Shown here piece after piece: positions 53,426 through 61,140 of a DNA stretch of 64,000 nt (its first letter is position 1; each line of letters opens with the position of its first letter). The position numbers and the translations under genes were made by a program. A model generated the notes under the pieces. The model was not told where the DNA came from and did no database searches. It saw only the letters and a list, made by a program, of their open reading frames with translations. Origin of the DNA: DAOUAT01 sp964551735 (GTDB taxonomy: Bacteria > Chloroflexota > Anaerolineae > CG2-30-64-16); assembly GCA_964551735.1 (NCBI GenBank), contig CAZKEF010000008.1, positions 62,001-126,000 of the forward strand. The letters run 5' to 3'.

Positions 53426-53722
53426 ATGATATCGGTCGCTGGCGTTCTCGATGCGGTGCGAGGGATCGTGGACACTGAACCCAAATACCGTTTTGACCCG
53501 GTAGATCACAACTTCATGCGGATTCGCGGCCGGCTCACGCCTGGTGAGCGGTTGCTCGCCATGCTGGCGGCACGCGAGTGGGTGGTCAACGCGCACCGCG
53601 CCCGCTTACAGCGGCAGTATCCCGACCTGTCACCCGAGGAGATCAACCTGAAAATGTTGGCGGAGATCGAGCGCGCTGACCGTAGGCAGACCCGATCGCA
53701 CCCGCCTTCCTGCCAGACATAG
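53426..53722 (+). CDS. Small helical protein beside toxin-antitoxin remnants
   Basis: 98 residues. The second half (LTPGERLLAMLAAREWVVNA then HRARLQRQYPDLSPEEINLK) matches a group of small proteins frequent in Chloroflexota and cyanobacteria, often beside toxin genes. An alternative start is ATG at 53516. It is immediately followed by the remnant of a BrnT-partner-like gene end. The function is unknown; an antitoxin-like role is a guess. Confidence 0.5.
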   Translation: MISVAGVLDAVRGIVDTEPKYRFDPVDHNFMRIRGRLTPGERLLAMLAAREWVVNAHRARLQRQYPDLSPEEINLKMLAEIERADRRQTRSHPPSCQT

Positions 53723-53724
53723 CC

Positions 53725-53800
53725 GGAGCCCTCCCAAACTAGGCGACAGTGATCGGGGCGCCCCGCCTGGTGATCCGTTTGGGTGAGGTTCAGCCCCCCG
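53725..53800 (+). pseudogene. Remnant of a BrnT-partner antitoxin gene end
   Basis: The + strand closely matches 54889-54962, the last third of the intact antitoxin gene, including GCCTGGTGATCCGTTTGGGT (the codons for LVIRLG) and CCCAAAC.AGGCG.CAGTGA before it. No complete reading frame remains. It is either a duplicated fragment or the residue of a second module. Confidence 0.65.
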
Positions 53801-53825
53801 TAGGTGGGCTGTGCCACACGACGGA

Positions 53826-53854
53826 TTGCAGGATTAGCGTTATGCCAATATAAT
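53826..53854 (+). promoter_or_regulatory. Promoter-like sequence without a clear gene
   Basis: TTGCAG (53826-53831), a 17-base spacer and TATAAT (53849-53854). The spacer holds AGCGTTAT and CC at the same places as the BREX-operon promoter at 12082, and both continue AG-x-C. No intact gene follows closely, so it may drive an untranslated RNA or be a relic. Confidence 0.5.
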
Positions 53855-54008
53855 AGCCGGCATACTTGAGATCGAGTGTCGCGACCTGCTGGAGCTCCAT
53901 ATGCGGCCGCTTCTCGCCTGCTGAAAAAATGCACCGGCAGGGTTCATTGAAGCGAGAAGGTGAACGGCGTTGGGCATACTACGTTCTGGCTTGACGAGCC
54001 CTGGGCTT

Positions 54009-54054
54009 CTATTAGCGTCTATTGGCAGTTCAGAGCTAATAGGCGCCAATAGAC
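54009..54054. promoter_or_regulatory. Four-half-site operator CTATTRGC
   Basis: CTATTAGC (54009-54016) and CTATTGGC (54019-54026) are followed by GCTAATAG (54035-54042) and GCCAATAG (54045-54052). Half-sites are 10 bases apart within each pair, one helical turn, and the set is symmetric about 54030.5. Alternatively the arms could form an H-type pseudoknot in RNA because the pairs CTATTAGC/GCTAATAG and GTCTATTGGC/GCCAATAGAC are interleaved. A cooperative repressor site is the simpler reading. Confidence 0.6.
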
Positions 54055-54106
54055 GAGACTGTGCTGATCTTCAGGGTCGAACACAAGGCTGCGTTAGCTG
54101 CAAAGA

Positions 54107-54297
54107 TAACACTCCTCGCCAGAGGAACCGGATGAACAAGCCGCCTATCGACTCCTGATTGAGTTGCAGAGCGAACACCTGCTCGGCGGAGATGCGCCAT
54201 GATTTCGGGGTTGGTACGATGCCTCAATGCGGCGCGCGACGTCAACGTGCCTGCGCCGCATTTGACCTGGTCTTCGTTATACCATCTGGTAAAGTAA
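54107..54297 (+). pseudogene. Possible remains of a coupled small gene pair
   Basis: One frame ends EPDEQAAYRLLIELQSEHLL and GGDAP with TGA at 54200. An ATG overlapping it (ATGA, 54199) opens a 32-residue frame (MISGLVRCLNAARDVN) that stops inside the palindrome. The coupling is typical of toxin-antitoxin genes, but both pieces are far too short and neither is identifiable. Confidence 0.3.
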
Positions 54298-54309
54298 CCA
54301 GATGGTATA
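54278..54309. promoter_or_regulatory. 13-bp perfect palindrome
   Basis: TATACCATCTGGT-aaagta-ACCAGATGGTATA. There is no T-tract, and it lies about 75 bases upstream of the BrnT promoter. It is most likely a dimer-binding operator of a lost or distant regulator, less likely a terminator. Confidence 0.6.
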
Positions 54310-54384
54310 GTGCGGGCCGACATTGCCGACGACCTATCTGCACATCACCGACTTCCTTTCACTGACTTCCGGCGCACGTACGTA

Positions 54385-54413
54385 TTGCGCCAGGACCCAG
54401 CTTGAGGTATAAT
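54385..54413 (+). promoter_or_regulatory. Promoter of the BrnT module
   Basis: TTGCGC (54385-54390), a 17-base spacer and TATAAT (54408-54413), about 70 bases before the brnT start. The -35 hexamer is identical to that of the BREX-operon promoter. Confidence 0.65.
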
Positions 54414-54485
54414 GGTGGTGAGCTTTGGTGGAGAGCGTTACGCTCCGTGAGTCATCGCTCTAGACGGCGCACTGCAGGCGTACTG

Positions 54486-54767
54486 ATGGAATTTGAATGG
54501 AATCCCCAGAAGGCAGCCAGAAACCTCCGCAAACACGGAGTGTCATTCACCGAGGCTGCGACTGTGTTTGATGATCCTTTAAGTGTGACCGTAGCGGATC
54601 CTGACCATTCGACCGTAGAAGACCGTTTGATTATTGTTGGGCAATCTCATCAGCGTCGTGTGTTGATCGTCTCTTTCGTCGAGCGCGAAGATCGTTTCAG
54701 AATTATCAGTGCACGAAAACTGACTCGTGCAGAGAGTAAAGCTTATGAACAAGAGCTATCCGGGTGA
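54486..54767 (+). CDS. brnT: BrnT-family toxin
   Basis: 93 residues with the BrnT signature: FEWNPQKAARNLRKHGVSF, then EAATVFDDP, RLIIVGQS, RVLIVSFVER and RIISARKLTRAE. BrnT is a ribonuclease toxin with a RelE-like fold. The ATG at 54486 is preferred over upstream in-frame codons because the conserved region starts there. The antitoxin gene starts 23 bases before its stop. Confidence 0.9.
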   Translation: MEFEWNPQKAARNLRKHGVSFTEAATVFDDPLSVTVADPDHSTVEDRLIIVGQSHQRRVLIVSFVEREDRFRIISARKLTRAESKAYEQELSG

Positions 54768-54999
54768 AATGGAAGATGAACTGCGGCCAGAATATGATCT
54801 GCGCGATCTACTAAAAGGTGGTGTCCGGGGCAAGTATGTGGCACGCTATCGTGCCGGCACCAATCTGGTGTTGCTCGACCCTGACGTAGCCAAAGCCTTC
54901 CCAAACCAGGCGGCAGTGAACGAGGCGCTTCGCCTGGTGATCCGTTTGGGTGAGATTCAGCACAGCCAGAAACACGCGCCGGCCGGAGTAAGACCCTGA
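54745..54999 (+). CDS. Antitoxin partner of BrnT
   Basis: 84 residues. RPEYDLRDLLKGGVRGKYVA and LLDPDVAKAFPNQAAVNEAL are typical of the small partner found after BrnT in Chloroflexota and cyanobacteria, with a C-terminal ribbon-helix-helix-like part (VNEALRLVIRLGE). It differs from classical BrnA. The ATG at 54745 overlaps the toxin gene. It would neutralise BrnT and autoregulate the promoter at 54385. A fragment of a homologous gene lies at 53725-53800. Confidence 0.75.
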   Translation: MNKSYPGEMEDELRPEYDLRDLLKGGVRGKYVARYRAGTNLVLLDPDVAKAFPNQAAVNEALRLVIRLGEIQHSQKHAPAGVRP

Positions 55000-55026
55000 C
55001 AATGCTGAATGCGCCGCTAAGGTCAT

Positions 55027-55066
55027 ATCAACAATCTATCAACACTCGCGTTGATAGATTGTTGAT
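55027..55066. repeat. 17-bp perfect inverted repeat between convergent genes
   Basis: ATCAACAATCTATCAAC-actcgc-GTTGATAGATTGTTGAT. It lies between the convergent antitoxin and recD2 genes. The arms contain the repeated word TTGATAGAT. No strong T-tract follows; it could be a bidirectional terminator or a recombination/binding site. Confidence 0.65.
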
Positions 55067-55094
55067 AGATACTCGGCTTGCTGATACATCAGCC

Positions 55095-57314
55095 TCATAC
55101 TACCTTCTCTAACCTGGTTGCCAGCGCCGTATACCGTCGCCGCACTTTGTCGTTCCTGACCGCCACGGCGATCGCCTTCGAGTCGCCCACCAGCACCACC
55201 AACTTACGCGCGCGGGTGATCGCCGTGTACAGCAGATTCCGCTGCAGCATGATGTGGTGGCTGTTCAAGACCGGCACCACCACGGCCGGGAATTCGCTGC
55301 CCTGCGACTTGTGGATCGTGAGCGCGTACGCCAGGGCCAACTCGTCCAGCTCGAACGCCTCATAGCTGACCACGTTCCCGTCGAAGTCCACGGATAGCCG
55401 CTTCTCCTCGGTACTGACGGCCAGCACCCGGCCGACGTCCCCGTTGAACACGTCTTTAGCGTAGTCGTTGACCGTCTGCATGACGCGGTCACGCTCACGC
55501 AGAACGCGGCCACCGCCGACCTCCAACTCATCGAGGTTGCCCCACTGCGGATTCAGCGCGTCCTGCAGGCGGGCGTTCAAAAGCGCCACACCGGCCTCTC
55601 CGCGGTGCATCGGGCTGAGCACCTGGATGTCATCCGGGCCGAAGCCGAAGCGCGCCGGGATGCGCTCGCACACCAACTGCTCGATGATCTCGGCCGCCCG
55701 GGCCGGATCGTCCGTCCGGGCCAGGAAGAAGTCGGTGGCCTCCGGATCGTCGGTGACCGGTGCCTGGCCGCGCACGACGCGATGGGCGTTGTCCACGATG
55801 TAGCTCCCGGCCGCCTGGCGGAAGATGGTGTTGAGCCGGATCAGCGCCGCGTTGGACAGGCCGCCCTCGATCGCCGCGATCACATCGCGCAGCACGTTGC
55901 CAGGGCCGACGCTCGGCAACTGATCCACATCGCCGACCAGCACCAGGTGCGCACCCGGCCGGATGGCCCGGACCAGGCTGTAGGCGAGCAGCAGGTCGAG
56001 CATGGAGGCCTCGTCAACGATGACCAGGTCGGCGTCCAGCGGGTTGGCCTCGTTCCGGGCGAAGCTGAACAGGCCATCCCGGGGCTGGACCTCGAGCAAG
56101 CGGTGGACCGTCTGGGCGAGCTGCCCGGTTGCCTCGCTCAGGCGCTTGGCCGCACGGCCGGTGGGACAGGCCAGCGCCACGTTCACCCCGCTGGCGTCTG
56201 ACAGGCGGATCACTGCGCCCAGGGTGACGGTCTTGCCCGTGCCCGGGCCGCCGGTCAGGACGGTCAGCGGCCGGGTGAAGGCGGCCTCCACCGCGGCCGC
56301 CTGGCGTTCGGTGAGGGCGAGGCCGGCGTGCCCCTCGGTCAGCACGCGGCGCAGCAGCCGCCAGTCGAGGGTGCGGAAGGTCGCCAGCCGGTCGCCGCCG
56401 GCCCTTGCCAGCAGCGCCAGGCGCTGAGCCAGGCCGACCTCGGCGGTGTGGAACCAGGTGCGGTAGACGGCGTGCTCGGGCTCCGGCCCGGCGCCGGCCG
56501 GCGGGAGCCACTCCTCGACCAGGCCATCTTCGTCGCGCAGGCGCTGCAGCAGGATCTGCTCAGCCAAAGCCGCCTCCACGCCGAGCAGAAGGACCGCCCG
56601 CGTCACCAGCTTGTCGAAGGGCAGATACACGTGGCCTTCGTGGCCGGCCAGCTCCAGGGCGTGCGCCAGGCCGGCCGCCACCCGCTGCGGCACATCATGG
56701 GGCACGCCCAGCGCCTGGGCGATCTTGTCGGCCGTCTGGAACCCGACGCCGGGGATGTCGCGCGCCAGGCGATACGGATCGGCCTGCACCAGCGGGATCG
56801 TCTGCTCGCCGTACTCCTCGTAGATCTTGGCCGCCAGGCGCGGGGAGACGCCGTGGCCCTGCAGCCAGATCAGCGCGATTCGGGCCGCCTGCTGGCTCTG
56901 CCAGGCCTCGGTGATGGCCGCCGCGCGGGCCGCGCCCACGCCGGGGACCTCCCGCAGCCGCTCGGGCGCGTGGTCGAGCACGCCGGCGGCGGCCATGCCG
57001 AAGTGGGCGACGATCCGCTCGGCGAGGACCGGACCGACGCCGGGGATGTGCCCCCCGCCCAGGTAGCGCGTCAGGCCGGCCAGGCTGGTGATCGCCGCGG
57101 GCCGCACCTGCGCGACCTTGAACTGCCGGCCGTAGCGGGGATGCTCGATCCAGTCGCCGATGAGCTCCACGGCGTCGTCCGGCGCGAGCAGCGGCATGAC
57201 GCCGACAGCCGTCACAAGGTCGGCGTCGTCCAGCTCGAATTGGACGACCGTGTAGCCGGTCTCCTCATTGCGAAAGGTCAGGCTGCAAACCGTGCCGCGC
57301 AAGGTTTCAGGCAT
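55095..57314 (-). CDS. recD2: RecD2-type 5'-3' DNA helicase
   Basis: 739 residues, the usual length of RecD2. N-terminal OB-like domain (GTVCSLTFRNEETGYTVVQF), helix-hairpin-helix repeats (IPGVGPVLAERIVAHFG, VPGVGAARA, IPGVGFQTADKIAQ), then superfamily 1B helicase motifs: Walker A GGPGTGKT near 352-359, VDEASMLD, GDVDQLPSVG and the C-terminal YALTIHKSQGSEFPAVVVPV. It unwinds DNA ends 5' to 3' in repair and plasmid processing. The surrounding sequence is GC-rich like the transfer genes, so it probably belongs to the element backbone. Confidence 0.95.
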   Translation of the reverse strand: MPETLRGTVCSLTFRNEETGYTVVQFELDDADLVTAVGVMPLLAPDDAVELIGDWIEHPRYGRQFKVAQVRPAAITSLAGLTRYLGGGHIPGVGPVLAERIVAHFGMAAAGVLDHAPERLREVPGVGAARAAAITEAWQSQQAARIALIWLQGHGVSPRLAAKIYEEYGEQTIPLVQADPYRLARDIPGVGFQTADKIAQALGVPHDVPQRVAAGLAHALELAGHEGHVYLPFDKLVTRAVLLLGVEAALAEQILLQRLRDEDGLVEEWLPPAGAGPEPEHAVYRTWFHTAEVGLAQRLALLARAGGDRLATFRTLDWRLLRRVLTEGHAGLALTERQAAAVEAAFTRPLTVLTGGPGTGKTVTLGAVIRLSDASGVNVALACPTGRAAKRLSEATGQLAQTVHRLLEVQPRDGLFSFARNEANPLDADLVIVDEASMLDLLLAYSLVRAIRPGAHLVLVGDVDQLPSVGPGNVLRDVIAAIEGGLSNAALIRLNTIFRQAAGSYIVDNAHRVVRGQAPVTDDPEATDFFLARTDDPARAAEIIEQLVCERIPARFGFGPDDIQVLSPMHRGEAGVALLNARLQDALNPQWGNLDELEVGGGRVLRERDRVMQTVNDYAKDVFNGDVGRVLAVSTEEKRLSVDFDGNVVSYEAFELDELALAYALTIHKSQGSEFPAVVVPVLNSHHIMLQRNLLYTAITRARKLVVLVGDSKAIAVAVRNDKVRRRYTALATRLEKVV

Positions 57315-57714
57315 GCGCGCGGCCCGGAGGCAGACGACGCCAGCGCCCCTGCCCTGCGCCCGGCCACGCGCGTGCTCCTATCAGGTGTGAATATGTCAAG
57401 TGCCTCAACATTCGTTTCACCGAAAAACCAAAAATCGGCCCATATGGACGGCAGAATGCCACACATTTGATACGCGGAGAGCCGCTCGACTTAGCGCCAG
57501 CCATATCGAAGACTGCGCGGTACACATCCGTGCCAATAAGCAAGCCACCGCTGAGAATAAGTAACGTTTGGGTCCCCACCATATCGCGGCGTAACAAGAC
57601 TCCACAAACGACGAACTTTGACGCTTCTTCTGCGCTATGCTAGTATTGAGGCGGTTCTCTCTTACCAAAATGCTGCACCTCTATCGTTGTTGCGCCCTGC
57701 AAACAAGGAGTCCA
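57315..57714. other. Divergent gap of 400 bases
   Basis: It lies between recD2 (minus) and the LRR gene (plus), markedly more AT-rich than recD2, with the composition change near 57390. It carries the LRR promoter at 57618-57646. I see no gene; short frames lack ribosome sites. Confidence 0.6.
57618..57646 (+). promoter_or_regulatory. Promoter of the LRR gene
   Basis: TTGACG (57618-57623), a 17-base spacer and TAGTAT (57641-57646), about 70 bases upstream of the start codon. Confidence 0.55.
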
Positions 57715-59538
57715 ATGATGACGCTTCGCCCCGCTCTACTCGCACGCCTTTTGATCATGGTGTTTTTGCTGCTCCCCGGTGCTCAGCCAGCCGCCTCAGG
57801 CCAGGTCGATTCGGACCCTGCCCTTCTTTCGGCGCCGACCGCCTTCTCTTGCGATTCCGTAACCGAAATCCCAAAAACCGAGTGCGAAGCACTCGTGGCG
57901 CTATACAACAGCACCAATGGACCAGGGTGGAACAACCAGACAGGCTGGCTGCAGACTAACACGCCTTGCAGTTGGTTTGGCGTGAGCTGTATCAGTGAGC
58001 GTGTGACGGCGCTCAGTCTGTACGGTAACCAACTGACCGGTCCTCTGCCGCCCAGCCTGGGGAACCTGACCGGACTGCAAAGTCTCGGCCTGAGCATCAA
58101 TCGCCTGAACGGTCCGATCCCGTCCACTCTGGGAAATCTGACGAATTTGACCAACCTCTGGCTGAACAACAATCAATTGTCCGGCTCCATCCCACCAGAA
58201 CTGGAGGGTTTGACCAAACTTCGGTACTTAGGACTGGGGGGTAACCAATTAAGCGGCGTTATCCCAGTCTGGCTGGGAAACCTCACGAGCTTACAAAATC
58301 TCTTTCTGGGTGGTAACCAACTGAGCGGCGTTGTTCCGGCTGAATTGGCGAGCCTTAAGAACCTTCAGGTACTCCGATTGGACGGCAACCAACTGACCGG
58401 CGTGATCCCACTATGGTTGGAAGGCCTCACTAAGTTGAAGGAGCTCTGGCTGTCCGACAACCAGTTGTCAGGCGAGATTCCACCCCAACTGGGGAATCTT
58501 ACCGGGTTGGAGTGGCTTTCTCTGGCGGATAACCAGTTGTCAGGAGTTGTCCCACCAGTGTTGGGCAACCTTGTCAAGCTGCAGTTTCTTTATCTGAGTG
58601 ATAACCAACTGACCGGCCCCATTCCACAGTCGCTTGGAAGCCTTAGTGATTTGCGATGGCTTACATTGAACGACAATCAGCTAACCGGAGAAATCCCTGC
58701 CGAGTTGGGTAACTTAGTCAACCTGACCGAGCTCCGTTTATGGAGCAATCGGTTGACCGGTTCCATTCCACCCGAACTGGGGAATCTTCGGAAGCTTCGA
58801 AATCTATACTTGTGGAGCAACCAGCTGACAGGGAATATCCCGCCGGAATTGGGAGACCTTGCTGAGCTGGAGTGGTTATATTTGGCAAACAACCGACTGA
58901 CCGGTACCATCCCGGCGGAGCTTGGGCGCCTCACTAATGTCAGAGGGTTGGATCTGTCAACTAATCAATTGAACGGCCTTGTGCCTCTGGAATTGGGCGA
59001 ACTTACGACGCTAAAATTCTTCAGCATTCATCGCAATCCATTGAGTGGCCCGCTGCCGGCGACGCTCACCAGCTTGAATCTGACCCGATTCTGGTTCGAT
59101 GAGTCTGATGTCTGCGAGCCAGGCGATGCTGCGTTTCAAGCCTGGCTCAGCGGTATTTCTGATTTGCACAGCACTGAAGTCATCTGCGGCACACAGGCGA
59201 TCAGCGGCTCGGTCTGGGATGACCTCAACCGCGACGGCAGCCAGGATGCTGACGAACCACCTCTGCCAGGTTTGACGGTCACGTTGACTGCCAACGCCGG
59301 TTCGCTCCTGTCCATCGCGGCCGGACGCCAGGTCACCACCGGCGCTGACGGCGGCTATCGCTTCGGATTCGTTTCCCCTGGCGCTTATACCATCGCAGTT
59401 ACGGGGCCAGGGGGGTATCTACCAACTATGCCTGGCCCGGTGGCAATCACAGTCCCGGTGGGTGGGGACGTTACCGTACCGCCTATTGGTTTGGCAGAGG
59501 CGCCAGTGCATGTGTGGTTGCCCTTGATTCGACGTTAG
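57715..59538 (+). CDS. Secreted plant-type leucine-rich-repeat protein with SdrD-like domain
   Basis: 607 residues. A signal peptide (LLARLLIMVFLLLPGAQPAA) leads to an LRR N-cap (ALVALYNSTNGPGWNNQTGW with a CSWFGVSC pair) and about 15 LRRs of 24 residues with the plant consensus NQLTGPIPxxLGNLxxLxxL. A C-terminal domain near 496-590 (ISGSVWDDLNRDGSQDADEP, then GADGGYRFGFVSPGAYTI) is an SdrD B-like/Cna-type beta-sandwich with a calcium loop. The last residues VWLPLIRR match a tail common in Chloroflexota exported proteins. AAGGAG lies before the double ATG at 57715/57718. Surface binding or adhesion is likely. Confidence 0.85.
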   Translation: MMTLRPALLARLLIMVFLLLPGAQPAASGQVDSDPALLSAPTAFSCDSVTEIPKTECEALVALYNSTNGPGWNNQTGWLQTNTPCSWFGVSCISERVTALSLYGNQLTGPLPPSLGNLTGLQSLGLSINRLNGPIPSTLGNLTNLTNLWLNNNQLSGSIPPELEGLTKLRYLGLGGNQLSGVIPVWLGNLTSLQNLFLGGNQLSGVVPAELASLKNLQVLRLDGNQLTGVIPLWLEGLTKLKELWLSDNQLSGEIPPQLGNLTGLEWLSLADNQLSGVVPPVLGNLVKLQFLYLSDNQLTGPIPQSLGSLSDLRWLTLNDNQLTGEIPAELGNLVNLTELRLWSNRLTGSIPPELGNLRKLRNLYLWSNQLTGNIPPELGDLAELEWLYLANNRLTGTIPAELGRLTNVRGLDLSTNQLNGLVPLELGELTTLKFFSIHRNPLSGPLPATLTSLNLTRFWFDESDVCEPGDAAFQAWLSGISDLHSTEVICGTQAISGSVWDDLNRDGSQDADEPPLPGLTVTLTANAGSLLSIAAGRQVTTGADGGYRFGFVSPGAYTIAVTGPGGYLPTMPGPVAITVPVGGDVTVPPIGLAEAPVHVWLPLIRR

Positions 59539-59723
59539 GCTCGTGATGACTGTTCGCACTTTCGATAGGCATCACACGGTCTGATTCACGATAACCGACC
59601 AGGGCAGGTCCGGGAGGACCCGCAGCAGCGTAGTTGCAGGTCTGTGCCCCGGCTTTCGCCAGTCATGCGCCGAAAAAACCTTTGCATCGCTGAAGTAGGA
59701 ATCAGCTTTCGATGCCGCGTGCT

Positions 59724-59948
59724 TCAGCGCCGATCATTGCTGCCGCCGGCCTCCCCGGCCGCGCGCAGCAGCCGGCGGTACTCCTCGATGCCGAGAATGG
59801 CGACGAACGGCTCGTGGCTGCGCTCGACCAGGTAGTGCTGGCCCTGGTAGTGCGCCCGCTCCAGGTACTTGGCCAGGTCGGTCCGCAAATCCGTGACCGA
59901 GATCGTGACGCCGCTCGGCTTGGGCCGCGTCGTTGAACTATGCGCCAT
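59724..59948 (-). CDS. Phd/YefM-family antitoxin
   Basis: 74 residues from the ATG at 59948 (or 78 from 59960). VTISVTDLRTDLAKYLERAH then HYLVERSHEPFVAILGIEEY is the complete Phd/YefM fold. No toxin gene is adjacent on either side, so it is either an orphan or an autoregulator of the replication module. A hairpin GCATCG...CGATGC lies beyond its stop at 59684-59715. Confidence 0.8.
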   Translation of the reverse strand: MAHSSTTRPKPSGVTISVTDLRTDLAKYLERAHYQGQHYLVERSHEPFVAILGIEEYRRLLRAAGEAGGSNDRR

Positions 59949-60194
59949 TCTCCCTCTCATGCGCCGCTGAAGTGCGCCTGACCGGTCAGGGGTAGGCCTG
60001 CCGTCCTCAGACGCCGGACCGCCATCTCTGCCGCCGGTGACGCAGCCGCCCGGCGCCCTGCGCCAACGCCCGGGCCGCCTTGCGGCCGGGGCCTCCCGCG
60101 GGCGCGGCCTCCGCCCCCGTCCTCTCCCCGCCGGCTGCTAAGCCAAGGGCGAGAGGCGGGTGGCGGCTGCGCCCCGCCCTGGCCCCCTGGGCCA

Positions 60195-60596
60195 CTATCC
60201 GGCCCGCTGGGCCGCCCCCCGGTTGCCCGCCGGCTTCCCGCCCCGGCTGCTGGCCTTGTGCCGGCCGACCAGCTCGCGCATGGCGTCGGTGACCGTCAGG
60301 TAGATGACGCGGTCCACGACCACCACCGCCACCGGCGGCCCGCCGTCGCCGGATGGGGTCGAACGCAGCCAGCCCTCGATGGTGACCTCCAGGTCCCCGT
60401 CGGTCAGGCCCCAGTAGGCCAGGGCGTCCGGCGCGTGCTCCGCCGGGAACAACACGCAGTGATGGCCGCCGAACGCCTGGTGATCGGTAATCAGGGTGGC
60501 CATCGTGTACATGCCGGTCAAATCGCCGGCCTTCACCTCGGCGGCCCGCAGGTCCGCCAGCTTGCCGCTCAGCACTACGCCGTTCTGCCGTTTCAT
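60195..60596 (-). CDS. SSB/OB-fold-like protein of the replication module
   Basis: 133 residues. NGVVLSGKLADLRAAEVKAG, MATLITDHQAFGGHHCVLFP, VTIEGWLRS and VVVVDRVIYLT follow the strand order of a single-stranded-DNA-binding OB fold (start strand, W-containing strand, last strand). The C-terminus is basic and lacks the acidic SSB tip. The ATG at 60596 overlaps the TGA of a 20-codon frame upstream (ATGA). Likely partner of the helicase/primase at 62137. A 246-base gap downstream shows no supported gene. Confidence 0.6.
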   Translation of the reverse strand: MKRQNGVVLSGKLADLRAAEVKAGDLTGMYTMATLITDHQAFGGHHCVLFPAEHAPDALAYWGLTDGDLEVTIEGWLRSTPSGDGGPPVAVVVVDRVIYLTVTDAMRELVGRHKASSRGGKPAGNRGAAQRAG

Positions 60597-60655
60597 CGCG
60601 TCCGCCGGTGCTCCTCGTGCGTTTGCTGAGCCATCACGTGCAGGATGTGAATCAA
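60593..60655 (-). CDS. Possible 20-codon coupling peptide
   Basis: A TTG overlaps the stop of the upstream gene (TTGA at 60655-60652) and the frame (MIHILHVMAQQTHEEHRRTR) ends in TGA overlapping the ATG of the SSB-like gene (ATGA). Both overlaps suggest ribosomes re-initiate through this segment, whether or not the peptide has a role. An internal ATG at 60634 is the alternative start. Confidence 0.3.
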   Translation of the reverse strand: MIHILHVMAQQTHEEHRRTR

Positions 60656-61140
60656 GCCTTCCTCCCCAGCAAGATCTCCGCCAGCGCCGCCCGGTGGGGC
60701 AGCAGCCAGCGGGTGCGGATCGCCGCCCATTCGGCGGCCGGGATCTCCCCGCGCGCCAGGCGCCAGCGGGCGGCCTCCTCCGGCCGGAGCGACCAGTCGT
60801 CGTCCAGGTGCTCGATGGCTGCTCCGCAGCAGCGTGCCCCGAGCAGCGCGCCGAAGACCCCCTCCGGGTCGGCCGCGTCGCGGCGGTAGGCCAGCTCCAG
60901 GGCCAGCTCCCAGCGGGCATGGTCGCCGGCCAGGTCCGGCCGGGGATCGGCCCAGGGCGGGTCCGGCGGCGCGGGCCTGAAGCGGCCGCACAGGTCGAGC
61001 ACGGCCCGCAGCGCCGCAAAGTCAGCGCTCCCGGCCGGCTCTGCGGCTGGCGGCGGACCGGCGAAGAGCGGGCCGAGATCGGCCGAATCGGCGCCAGCGG
61101 GCGCGGCCGCCGGAAGAGCGATCCGCCGCGGCCGCTTCAC
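60652..61140 (-). CDS. Unknown protein of the replication module
   Basis: 162 residues. A Pro/Ala-rich N-terminus precedes a helical C-terminal 110 residues rich in Arg, Trp and Ala (LRAVLDLCGRF, RWELALELAYRRD, EWAAIRTRWLLPHRAALAEI). There is no known motif. The GTG at 61140 overlaps the previous stop as GTGA, so it is co-translated with the upstream gene. It may be an accessory replication factor. Confidence 0.5.
   Translation of the reverse strand: MKRPRRIALPAAAPAGADSADLGPLFAGPPPAAEPAGSADFAALRAVLDLCGRFRPAPPDPPWADPRPDLAGDHARWELALELAYRRDAADPEGVFGALLGARCCGAAIEHLDDDWSLRPEEAARWRLARGEIPAAEWAAIRTRWLLPHRAALAEILLGRKA

Larger units (their letters stand above)
53723..54485. other. Debris and regulatory region of about 760 bases
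   Basis: It has no intact gene. In order it holds a gene-end remnant (53725-53800), a promoter (53826-53854), a nested hairpin with arms CTTCTCGC/GCGAGAAG (53910-53917, 53952-53959), a four-half-site operator (54009-54054), short reading-frame remnants (54107-54297), a 13-bp palindrome (54278-54309) and the promoter of the BrnT module (54385-54413). Confidence 0.65.

Noticed and set aside
12082..53860. Insertion-sequence or integrase boundaries of the cargo
   Set aside because: No transposase, integrase or terminal direct repeats were found; the promoter-like similarity at both ends is too short to call attachment sites.
53910..53959. tRNA-like fold (GGTTCATT and nested arms)
   Set aside because: Arms do not give a cloverleaf: no acceptor stem, D-arm or anticodon arm of proper length.
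60007..60195. 62-codon minus-strand frame after the SSB-like gene
   Set aside because: Low-complexity Ala/Gly/Arg product from GC-rich gap sequence; no motif or start signal.
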